A model generated the notes under the pieces. The model had not been told where the DNA came from. It ran no database searches and saw only the letters and a program-made list of their open reading frames with translations. A program made the translations under genes and the position numbers. Shown in pieces: positions 45,125 through 51,434 of a stretch of 64,000 bases of DNA. The DNA comes from Cellulomonas gelida (lineage in GTDB: Bacteria; Actinomycetota; Actinomycetes; Actinomycetales; Cellulomonadaceae), in assembly GCF_006538725.1 (NCBI RefSeq), contig NZ_BJLQ01000003.1, positions 1-64,000 on the forward strand. Direction: 5' to 3'. Each line of letters begins with the position of its first letter. Position 1 is the first letter of the stretch.

Positions 45125-46221
45125 ACTCGAACGTGAGCGCGCCCACGCAGTCCGTCATCCCGTTCCTGCACGCCCTGGCCAGCACGGGCGGTTCCGACCT
45201 GCACTGCAAGGTCGGCTCGGCGCCGCGCGTGCGCGTCGACGGCCGGCTCCGCAAGCTGCAGGTGCCGGAGCTGACCCCGGCGGACACCGAGCGCATGCTC
45301 GAGGAGGTCCTGCCCGACGACCTCGTCGCGAGCTTCCGCGAGTCGCACGAGGCGGACTTCGCGTACTCGCTGTCTGGCGTGGGCCGGTTCCGTGTCAACG
45401 CCTACCAGGCGCGCGGGACCTACGGGCTGGTCTTCCGACGGGTCGCCGTGGGTGCGCAGTCGCTCGGCTCGCTGGGCATCCCCGAGGTCGTCGGCGAGCT
45501 CGCGCTCGAGCCCCGCGGTCTCGTGCTGGTGACGGGCCCGACGGGTTCGGGCAAGACGACGACGCTCGCGTCGATGGTCGACCTGATCAACACGTTCCGC
45601 GAGGTCAACATCGTCACGATCGAGGACCCGATCGAGATCCTGCACCAGGACAAGAAGGCGATCGTGTCCCAGCGCGAGGTGCGTCAGGACACCGCGGACT
45701 TCACGGTCGCGCTGCGTGCCGCGATGCGCCAGGACCCCGACGTCATCCTCGTCGGTGAGATGCGCGACATCGAGACCGTGCGCGCGGCGCTGTCCGCCGC
45801 CGAGACCGGGCACCTCGTCCTGTCCACGCTCCACACGATCGACGCGCCCGAGACGATCAACCGCATCGTCGACTTCTTCCCGCTGCACGAGCAGAAGCAG
45901 GTGCGGGTCGCGCTCTCGCAGGCGCTGCGCGGGGTCGTCTCGCAGCGGCTGGTCCGCAAGTCCGACGGCTCGGGCCGGTGCCCGGCGGTCGAGGTCATGG
46001 TCAACACCGGTCGCACGGCCGAGGCGATCCTCGACCCGCAGAACAACCCGCCGCTGGTCGACCTGATCCGCGAGGGCGACTACTACAAGATGCAGACGTT
46101 CGACCAGCACCTGTTCACACTGGTGCGCGACGACGCCATCACGTACGACGAGGCGCTCGCGGCGTCGTCGAACCCGCACGACCTGACCGTCGAGCTGCGC
46201 GCCGCGGGCATCGTCGCCTGA
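45121..46221 (+). CDS. pilT: Type IV pilus retraction ATPase PilT
   Basis: A 366-residue secretion ATPase of the PilT/PilU type that powers pilus retraction at the inner face of the membrane. N-terminal PAS-like domain ('ASTGGSDLHCKVGSAPRVRV'), Walker A 'GPTGSGKTTTLASM', Asp box 'IVTIEDPIEI', Walker B 'DVILVGEMRDIET', and His box 'LVLSTLHTIDAPETINRIVD'. The 'AIRNLIRE' retraction motif of PilT corresponds to 'LVDLIREGDYY'. No other pilus gene is in the window. The real start may be GTG 45133, given the promoter that overlaps the ATG. Confidence 0.93.
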   Translation: MNSNVSAPTQSVIPFLHALASTGGSDLHCKVGSAPRVRVDGRLRKLQVPELTPADTERMLEEVLPDDLVASFRESHEADFAYSLSGVGRFRVNAYQARGTYGLVFRRVAVGAQSLGSLGIPEVVGELALEPRGLVLVTGPTGSGKTTTLASMVDLINTFREVNIVTIEDPIEILHQDKKAIVSQREVRQDTADFTVALRAAMRQDPDVILVGEMRDIETVRAALSAAETGHLVLSTLHTIDAPETINRIVDFFPLHEQKQVRVALSQALRGVVSQRLVRKSDGSGRCPAVEVMVNTGRTAEAILDPQNNPPLVDLIREGDYYKMQTFDQHLFTLVRDDAITYDEALAASSNPHDLTVELRAAGIVA

Positions 46222-46227
46222 CCCGGC

Positions 46228-47031
46228 TCAGGGCGCTCCCGCCGGGACCGCCGGTCTCGGGGCCGCCTGCCCGCTCGTCGTGACGGTCGTGAGCCGGTAG
46301 GCAGGGAGGCCACGCCGCCGGATCAGCCACTCGGCGACCACGACGTTCGGCAGCCAGCACAGGAACGGGACGACGGCGTACGCCTGCGCGAACAGTGCGT
46401 CCGCGTCGGGATCGGGCCCGGCGCCGGGCAGCTGGACCGCGATGAGCAGACCGGTCCATGTGCGCAGCGTGACGGCCGCGAACGTCAGCGCGTAGGTGCG
46501 CACCATCCACGCCTCGTGGTGCGCGACGTCCCCGCGCCGGATCGCGAGCAGCGCCCGAGCGGCCGACCCGACCCACAGGAACGCGAGCGCACCGAACCCG
46601 AAGACCCCGACGAGTCCCGCGGAGTTGGCGGGCAGGATGACGAGCGAGGCCAGCGCGCCGATGCCGACCGCGCCGAGGTAGGCGCGGCCGAGCACGCGGT
46701 GGCCGCGCGGCGCGCGCCGGCGCAGCCGCGCCGAGAGCTGGGGGAGCCCGGCCACGAGCGCGAACGCCGACGCCGCGATGTGCACGTAGAGCGCGCCCTG
46801 GACCAGCGCCGGTTCGTCGGCGTACGCGGAGGCGAGACCCGCGTCCTCGTCGGCGAGCTCGCGCAGGGTGCCCTGGGCGTACGTGGAGATCGAGATCAGC
46901 GCGATCGCGAGCGCGGCGACCGCGAGGACGACGAAGGCGGCACGTGACGTGCGTCGACGCGCCCCGGATGCCGGAGGGTCGGCGTCCCGCCGGGCGGCGA
47001 GGTTCGGGTGGGTCGGGTGTCGCTCGGTCAT
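46228..47031 (-). CDS. DUF2306 family membrane protein
   Basis: A 267-residue protein with about seven TM helices. 'GALYVHIAASAFALVAGLPQ', 'HRVLGRAYLGAVGIGAL' and 'HHEAWMVRTYALTFAAVTLR' are DUF2306 signatures (conserved His residues that could bind heme or metal; not shown). The N-terminus is hydrophilic and the C-terminal helix is followed by a short tail. It is divergent from a TetR regulator across an 86-bp region full of repeats, so that regulator probably controls it. Confidence 0.88.
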   Translation of the reverse strand: MTERHPTHPNLAARRDADPPASGARRRTSRAAFVVLAVAALAIALISISTYAQGTLRELADEDAGLASAYADEPALVQGALYVHIAASAFALVAGLPQLSARLRRRAPRGHRVLGRAYLGAVGIGALASLVILPANSAGLVGVFGFGALAFLWVGSAARALLAIRRGDVAHHEAWMVRTYALTFAAVTLRTWTGLLIAVQLPGAGPDPDADALFAQAYAVVPFLCWLPNVVVAEWLIRRRGLPAYRLTTVTTSGQAAPRPAVPAGAP

Positions 47032-47056
47032 CGGGACCCCTGGCGTCCGGGTGGCA

Positions 47057-47119
47057 TGTGAACGGCTGTCACATTGTGAACGGCGTCAACATAGGACCCG
47101 ATGTTAATGTCGTCAACAT
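47057..47119. promoter_or_regulatory. Repeat-rich divergent control region, TetR operator candidate
   Basis: TGTGAACGGC occurs at 47057-47066 and 47075-47084, 18 bp apart. CGTCAACAT occurs at 47084-47092 and 47111-47119, 27 bp apart, and ATGTT (47101-47105) forms inverted pairs with both AACAT copies. The region separates the DUF2306 and TetR genes. Confidence 0.6.
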
Positions 47120-47708
47120 GTCCGCCACGCACCGAGACAGCTACCACCACGGCGATCTGCGGTCGGCGCTGCTGGCCGCCGGGCGCGAGCTCTTGGTCGA
47201 GCGAGGGGCCGCGGGGTTCTCGCTGAGCGAGCTCGCGCGGCGCGTGGGGGTCAGCACCGCGGCGCCCTACCGGCACTTCGCGGACCGCGACGCGCTCCTG
47301 GACGCGCTGGGCGACGAGGGGTACGGGATCTTCGGCGCCGCGCTGCTGGCGGCGATCGCGGTCGACGACGGTCCGCGCGCCTGGCTGCACCGGATCGGCG
47401 TCGCCTACCTGGACTTCGCGCGCGACCACGCCGAGCTCTTCGAGATCATGTTCGCCGACCGGGCCGGTCGTCCGGCGCTCGCCGGCCCGCCGACGTTCGA
47501 GCCCCTCGTCACCGCCGTCGCGGCGGCCCAGCGCGACCGCGTGCTGCCCGACGACCAGCCCGTGCCGAGCCTCGCGCGGACGATCTGGGCGATGCTGCAC
47601 GGGCTCGCCGTGCTCGAGGCGCGCGGGGGCTTGTCGAAGCTCGGCCTGGGTGCGCCGCACGAGACGCTGGTCCGCGAGGCGTTCGCCCTCATGCTCGTCC
47701 CGGGATAG
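47118..47708 (+). CDS. TetR/AcrR family transcriptional regulator
   Basis: A 196-residue regulator. The N-terminal HTH reads 'HHGDLRSALLAAGRELLVER' then 'FSLSELARRVGVSTAAPYRH' and 'FADRDALLDALGDEGY'. The C-terminal domain (about 80-196) is of the WHG/TetR_C_33 type ('FARDHAELFEIMFADR', 'WAMLHGLAVLEARG'). ATG 47118 overlaps the second CGTCAACAT repeat, so binding there would block its own expression. Likely represses itself and the divergent DUF2306 gene. Confidence 0.92.
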   Translation: MSATHRDSYHHGDLRSALLAAGRELLVERGAAGFSLSELARRVGVSTAAPYRHFADRDALLDALGDEGYGIFGAALLAAIAVDDGPRAWLHRIGVAYLDFARDHAELFEIMFADRAGRPALAGPPTFEPLVTAVAAAQRDRVLPDDQPVPSLARTIWAMLHGLAVLEARGGLSKLGLGAPHETLVREAFALMLVPG

Positions 47709-47727
47709 ACGCCGAACCCGCCCACAA

Positions 47728-47790
47728 CGCGATATATCTTGACCTCGTCCGGGACGCGATATAGCGTGAGCCAGGACAAGATATATCGCG
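47728..47790 (+). promoter_or_regulatory. Promoter and PadR-type operators of the DUF4097-padR operon
   Basis: CGCGATATATCTTG (47728-47741), CGCGATATAGCGTG (47755-47768) and CAAGATATATCGCG (47777-47790) are three copies of an AT-rich GATATATC element; the outer two are exact reverse complements. TTGACC (47739-47744) and TAGCGT (47762-47767), 17 bases apart, form a promoter interleaved with them. Confidence 0.7.
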
Positions 47791-47803
47791 ACAGGGAGTG
47801 ATC

Positions 47804-48613
47804 ATGGCCACCGAGTCCTGGGTCGTCGCCGGCCCGCAGATCATCGAGATCGAGCACGTCGACTCGCTGCGCGTGCAGCTTGTCGGCGGGCGCGTGGACG
47901 TCGTCGCGCACGACGACCCGGGCGTGCGGCTCGAGGTGCACTCGGTCGAGGGGCGCCCGCTCGAGATCGGCCTCGCGGGCGGCGAGCTGCGCGTGGGCTA
48001 CAGCTTCACGCTCACCGGGTGGGACGGCTTCCTGGAGAAGTTCCGCAACTTCCGGGACAAGGACCGCGCGGACGTGCACATCGCGATCCCGCGCTCGGTC
48101 GCCGTCAAGCTCGGCACGGTGAGCGCGGACGGGCTGCTCGTCGGTGTCGTCGAGGACTCGTCGGTCTCGACCGTGTCCGGCTCGGTCGTCACCGACGGCA
48201 CGCGCGGCCGGCTGTCCGCCAACGCGGTCTCGGGCGAGATCGTCGTGCGCGACCACGGTGGCCCGCTCAAGCTCAACTCGGTGTCCGGCGAGATCGCGGC
48301 CTCGGGCGAGCTCTCGCTCGTGCAGGCCAACACGGTCTCGGGTGCGCTCTCGCTCGACGTCACCACGGGCACCTCGTCGGTCACGGCCACCACGGTCGCC
48401 GGCGACGTCACGGTCCGCCTGCCCGCAGGCAAGGGCGTGCACGTCAAGGCGCAGTCCGTCTCGGGGCGCCTCGTCGTGGACGGCGAGGAGCACAAGGGGT
48501 CCTCACCGGGCCAGCGTCGGGTGGACCTGTCCACGGGCGACGGCGCGTGCTACGTCTCGGCGAGCACCGTGAGCGGCCACGTCACCGTGCTGCGCGGCGA
48601 GGTGGCGCGGTGA
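47804..48613 (+). CDS. DUF4097 family beta-strand repeat protein
   Basis: A 269-residue protein made of short repeating beta-strands with a recurrent 'SVSG/TVSG' turn ('VSTVSGSVVTDG', 'NAVSGEIVVRD', 'NSVSGEIAASG', 'NTVSGALSLDV', 'QSVSGRLVVDG', 'STVSGHVTVLR'), the mark of the DUF4097 adhesin-like beta-helix family. No signal peptide or TM helix is seen, so it is probably cytosolic. ATG 47804 follows AGGGAG. Co-translated with a PadR regulator; such pairs are common in actinobacteria, function unknown. Confidence 0.9.
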   Translation: MATESWVVAGPQIIEIEHVDSLRVQLVGGRVDVVAHDDPGVRLEVHSVEGRPLEIGLAGGELRVGYSFTLTGWDGFLEKFRNFRDKDRADVHIAIPRSVAVKLGTVSADGLLVGVVEDSSVSTVSGSVVTDGTRGRLSANAVSGEIVVRDHGGPLKLNSVSGEIAASGELSLVQANTVSGALSLDVTTGTSSVTATTVAGDVTVRLPAGKGVHVKAQSVSGRLVVDGEEHKGSSPGQRRVDLSTGDGACYVSASTVSGHVTVLRGEVAR

Positions 48614-49212
48614 TGGCGCCCGTGTTCGCGCACGGCCAGCTGCGCCTGTACCTGCTGGCGCTGCTCGAGTCCGGCCCCAAGCACGGGTACGAGCTCATCA
48701 CGGCGCTGTCCGACCGGTTCGGCGGGACCTACCGGCCGAGTGCCGGGACGATCTACCCCCGCCTGGCCCGGCTCGAGGAGGAAGGCCTGGTCTCGCGGTA
48801 CGACGAGGAGCGCAAGAGCACGTACGCGCTCACGGAGGCCGGCTTCGCCGAGCTGCAGGCTCGCCGCGGCGACCTCGCGGACCTCGAGCAGGGCATCGCC
48901 GAGACGGTGCGCGACCGTGCGTCCCAGGTGCGCGAGGACGTGCGCGGTGCGATGCACGGGCTGCGCGCCGACCTCGCCGCCGCAGCGCAGCACGCGCGTG
49001 AGCAGGCCGTCCCGCCGTCGCACACCGACGCGCACGCCGCGTCGCACGTGCACCGGGTCGAGGCCGAGCAGCTCGTCCAGCGGTTCCGCGACGACGTGCG
49101 GGCCGAGCTGCGCCGTGCCGACGCCGCGGGCCAGGTCGAACGGCTCACGGTCGAGACGTTGCGCACGGTGCTGGACTCCGCGCTGTCCGCGGTGCGCTCC
49201 ACGCTGCGCTGA
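48613..49212 (+). CDS. PadR family transcriptional regulator
   Basis: A 199-residue regulator. The PadR winged helix occupies residues about 5-90: 'LRLYLLALLESGPKHGYELI', 'YRPSAGTIYPRLARLEEEGL' and 'STYALTEAGFAEL'. The C-terminal half is a long charged helical region used for dimerisation. The ATG overlaps the DUF4097 stop (TGATG). It most likely represses its own operon through the GATATATC boxes at 47728-47790. Confidence 0.92.
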   Translation: MAPVFAHGQLRLYLLALLESGPKHGYELITALSDRFGGTYRPSAGTIYPRLARLEEEGLVSRYDEERKSTYALTEAGFAELQARRGDLADLEQGIAETVRDRASQVREDVRGAMHGLRADLAAAAQHAREQAVPPSHTDAHAASHVHRVEAEQLVQRFRDDVRAELRRADAAGQVERLTVETLRTVLDSALSAVRSTLR

Positions 49213-49241
49213 GCGCCACCGCTCGGTGGCAGGGAGGAGGC

Positions 49242-49406
49242 ATGGTGCTGGTGCCGTGGCGGGTGCCGCTGCTCCTGCTGTCGTTGACGCTGCTGACCTC
49301 AGGCGGCGTCGTCGGGCAGGCCGAGCCAGGCGTGCCACCCCGTGTGCAGGACGAGCCAGGCCATGAGCCCGTACCCGGCCTGGCCGGGCAGGAGCCCGTC
49401 GCCTGA
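49242..49406 (+). CDS. Tentative small exported or membrane peptide, partly antisense to the next gene
   Basis: A 54-codon frame with an unusually good ribosome site (GGGAGGAGGC, about six bases before the ATG). Residues 1-25 ('MVLVPWRVPLLLLSLTLLTS') form a signal-peptide-like hydrophobic stretch encoded mainly before the overlap. The Pro/Glu-rich remainder, from base 49299, is antisense to the end of the SGNH-like gene. It may be a remnant or a genuine small protein. The distance to the PadR stop (29 bases) would allow co-transcription. Confidence 0.35.
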   Translation: MVLVPWRVPLLLLSLTLLTSGGVVGQAEPGVPPRVQDEPGHEPVPGLAGQEPVA

Positions 49407-49892
49407 GGCGAGGTCGGCGAGCCACTGCTCGTGCGCGGCGAGCGGCGAGTACGTGTCGACGTACGGCACGCGGCGCCGCATGGCGACGTCACCGAAGGCG
49501 ACCGACAGCTCCGCGAGCTTGTCGCCGTCCTCGACCGCGCCGGGCGGTGGTCCGACGACGAACGCGGGCATGCGCCGCTGCTCGGCGACGTCGAGGATGT
49601 TCGCGAGGTTGAGCCGACTGCGGGCGAGCGAGAGGCCCGCGCTCGCGTCGGCCCGTCCCAGCCCGATGACGAGGCGGGTCTCCACGTCCGGCGCCGTCCG
49701 CCGGGCGACCTCGTCCTCCCAGCGCTGGCCGAGGGCGGTCGTCGACTCGCCGGGGACGGCGAGCGTGAGCACCGTGAGCGCGTCGGGAGCCTGGGTGCGC
49801 GCCGTGACGCGGCCGACCCATCCGAGAGCCTTCGGGTCACCCGCACCGGCGACGAGCTCGTCGCCGATCACCACGAGCCGCAGCTCACCCAC
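49299..49892 (-). CDS. SGNH-fold protein lacking the hydrolase catalytic residues
   Basis: A 197-residue protein with the fold pattern of GDSL/SGNH hydrolases: 'LRLVVIGDELVAGAGDPKAL' (block I), 'RLVIGLGRADAS' (block III) and 'DGLLPGQAGYGLMAWLVL' (block V). The residues that do the chemistry are changed: Ser of GDS is Glu 12, Asn of block III (G-x-N-D) is missing, and His of D-x-x-H is Leu 168. It is therefore probably not a hydrolase. GTG 49892 follows GGAGGG; an in-frame GTG at 49931 is possible. The gene stands alone. Confidence 0.75.
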   Translation of the reverse strand: MGELRLVVIGDELVAGAGDPKALGWVGRVTARTQAPDALTVLTLAVPGESTTALGQRWEDEVARRTAPDVETRLVIGLGRADASAGLSLARSRLNLANILDVAEQRRMPAFVVGPPPGAVEDGDKLAELSVAFGDVAMRRRVPYVDTYSPLAAHEQWLADLASGDGLLPGQAGYGLMAWLVLHTGWHAWLGLPDDAA

Positions 49893-50072
49893 TGTTCGTC
49901 CCTCCGTGCCCGACGTCCTGCCGCCGACCATCCTCCCAGCGTCCGGCGCGTGCGCCGACGAGCCCGGTGGGCGAGTCGCGCACGGCCTGGGCGAGCGTGC
50001 GGGCGTTCGGAGCGGGGGAGCGCGTGGTGTCGCGGGAGCGGCGTGCCGTGAGCGGGGCGGAGACCGGGTCGG

Positions 50073-50231
50073 TCAGAACCGGTGGCTGGGCAGGCTGTGG
50101 GTCGCGTCGGACCAGGCGGCCCGGGAGGTCGGCGGGCGGCGTGAGCCGAGACCGTCGCGGTGGATGAGCAGCGACAGGTGGACGGCCGACCAGACGGCGA
50201 GGACCACCAGCAGGGCGAGGAACCAGGTCAT
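50073..50231 (-). CDS. Small membrane protein (52 residues)
   Basis: ATG to TGA on the minus strand. Residues 3-22 ('WFLALLVVLAVWSAVHLSLL') form one clean TM helix, followed by a cytoplasmic-type basic tail ('IHRDGLGSRRPPTSRAAWSD') with normal codon bias. Longer ORFs in other frames here have poor amino acid composition. It is divergent from a GlxA-type regulator and starts beside the first of three GGCAGA repeats, so that regulator may control it. Family unknown. Confidence 0.65.
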   Translation of the reverse strand: MTWFLALLVVLAVWSAVHLSLLIHRDGLGSRRPPTSRAAWSDATHSLPSHRF

Positions 50232-50275
50232 GGCAGAAAGTCTGCGCCCGGGCAGAACCCGCCGACAGTGGCAGA
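50232..50275. promoter_or_regulatory. Three GGCAGA direct repeats between the small membrane protein and the AraC-type regulator
   Basis: GGCAGA occurs at 50232-50237, 50251-50256 and 50270-50275, an exact 19-bp period (close to two helical turns). This fits the direct-repeat sites of AraC-family regulators. Confidence 0.6.
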
Positions 50276-50324
50276 TCCGCCGATGACCGTTGATTTACCG
50301 CCAACTCCGCGGCACGATGTCCGC

Positions 50325-51296
50325 ATGCTGCAGACCGTCTCCGTCGTCCTGCTGCCGAACGTCGCGCCCTTCGAGCTCGGGGTCGCGTGCGAGGTGTTCG
50401 GCATCGACCGGTCCGACACCGGGGGACCGGTCTTCGACTTCCGCGTGTGCGCGCAGGAGCCCGGTCCGGTCTCGACCAAGGGCGGCGCGTTCGGGCTCTC
50501 GGTCGAGCACGACCTCAGCGCGACGCTCGACGCCGACCTCGTCGTCGTCCCGGCGTACGGCGCCGACCCGGCGCGTGTCCCGGACCCGGTGCTCGACGCG
50601 CTCTGCGCGGCGCACGCGCGCGGCGCGTGGATCCTGAGCATCTGCAGCGGCGCCTTCGCGCTGGGCGAGGCCGGTCTGCTCGACGACCGCGCCTGCACGA
50701 CCCACTGGATGCACGCGGCCGAGCTCGCGAGCCGGTTCCCTGCCGCACGCGTCGACCCTTCGGTGCTCTACGTCGACGACGACCGCGTGCTCACGAGCGC
50801 GGGCACAGCGGCGGGGATCGACGCGAGCCTCTACCTGGTGCGCCGCGAGCTCGGCGCAGCCGCAGCCGCCACCATCGCGCGGCGGATGGTGGTCCCGCCG
50901 CACCGCGACGGCGGCCAGGCGCAGTACGTCGACACGCCGCTGCCGTGCGACGCGGACACCCTCGCACCCCTGCTGGCCTGGGTCGTCGAGCACCTCGACG
51001 AGGAGCACTCGGTCCCGACGCTCGCCGCACGCGCGCTGATGTCGGAGCGCACCTTCGCTCGTCGGTTCCGGGCCGAGACGGGCACGACGCCCGCCGCATG
51101 GCTCACGCGGCAGCGTCTCGCGCGTGCGCAGGAGCTGCTCGAGCGCACCGACGTGGGGATCGACGAGGTCGCGCAGCGCGCGGGGTTCGGCACCTCGGCC
51201 GTGCTGCGGCACCACTTCGCGCGCTCGCTCGGCACGAGCCCGCAGAGCTACCGCCGGACGTTCGCCGGCCCCGTGCGCGGCGAGGACGTCGCCTGA
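50325..51296 (+). CDS. GlxA/FtrA-type transcriptional regulator (DJ-1/PfpI domain plus AraC HTH)
   Basis: A 323-residue regulator. Residues 1-190 form the DJ-1/PfpI-like sensing domain ('VSVVLLPNVAPFELGVACEV', nucleophile-elbow 'ILSICSGAFALGEAGLLDDR', 'TTHWMHAAELASRFP'). Residues about 225-315 are the AraC double HTH ('LMSERTFARRFRAETGTTPA' and 'IDEVAQRAGFGTSAVLRHHF'). I chose ATG 50325 because CACGAT lies six bases upstream in the leaderless position and TTGATT 17 bases further; ATG 50283 is in frame upstream. Ligand unknown. Confidence 0.9.
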   Translation: MLQTVSVVLLPNVAPFELGVACEVFGIDRSDTGGPVFDFRVCAQEPGPVSTKGGAFGLSVEHDLSATLDADLVVVPAYGADPARVPDPVLDALCAAHARGAWILSICSGAFALGEAGLLDDRACTTHWMHAAELASRFPAARVDPSVLYVDDDRVLTSAGTAAGIDASLYLVRRELGAAAAATIARRMVVPPHRDGGQAQYVDTPLPCDADTLAPLLAWVVEHLDEEHSVPTLAARALMSERTFARRFRAETGTTPAAWLTRQRLARAQELLERTDVGIDEVAQRAGFGTSAVLRHHFARSLGTSPQSYRRTFAGPVRGEDVA

Positions 51297-51378
51297 CGCA
51301 CTGCCCGGACGCGGCGACGTCGCGGAGGCCCTGCGTGCTCGCGCGGAGCCCCGGCACCTCCTGACCGCCGCCCGACGA

Positions 51379-51417
51379 CGCGAGCCCCGCCCCTGCCAGG
51401 CAGGGACGGGGCTCGCG
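51379..51417. terminator. Bidirectional terminator between the AraC-type regulator and kgd
   Basis: CGCGAGCCCCG (51379-51389) pairs with CGGGGCTCGCG (51407-51417), and inner CCCTG pairs with CAGGG around CCAGG. A long stem between convergent genes. Confidence 0.85.
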
Positions 51418-51434
51418 CGTCGTGCGGCGGCGCC

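Noticed and set aside
49885-50304. 139-codon minus-strand ORF near the AraC-type regulator
   Set aside because: Its composition is Arg/Pro-rich; the 52-codon frame at 50073-50231 in another phase has a clean TM helix and is preferred.
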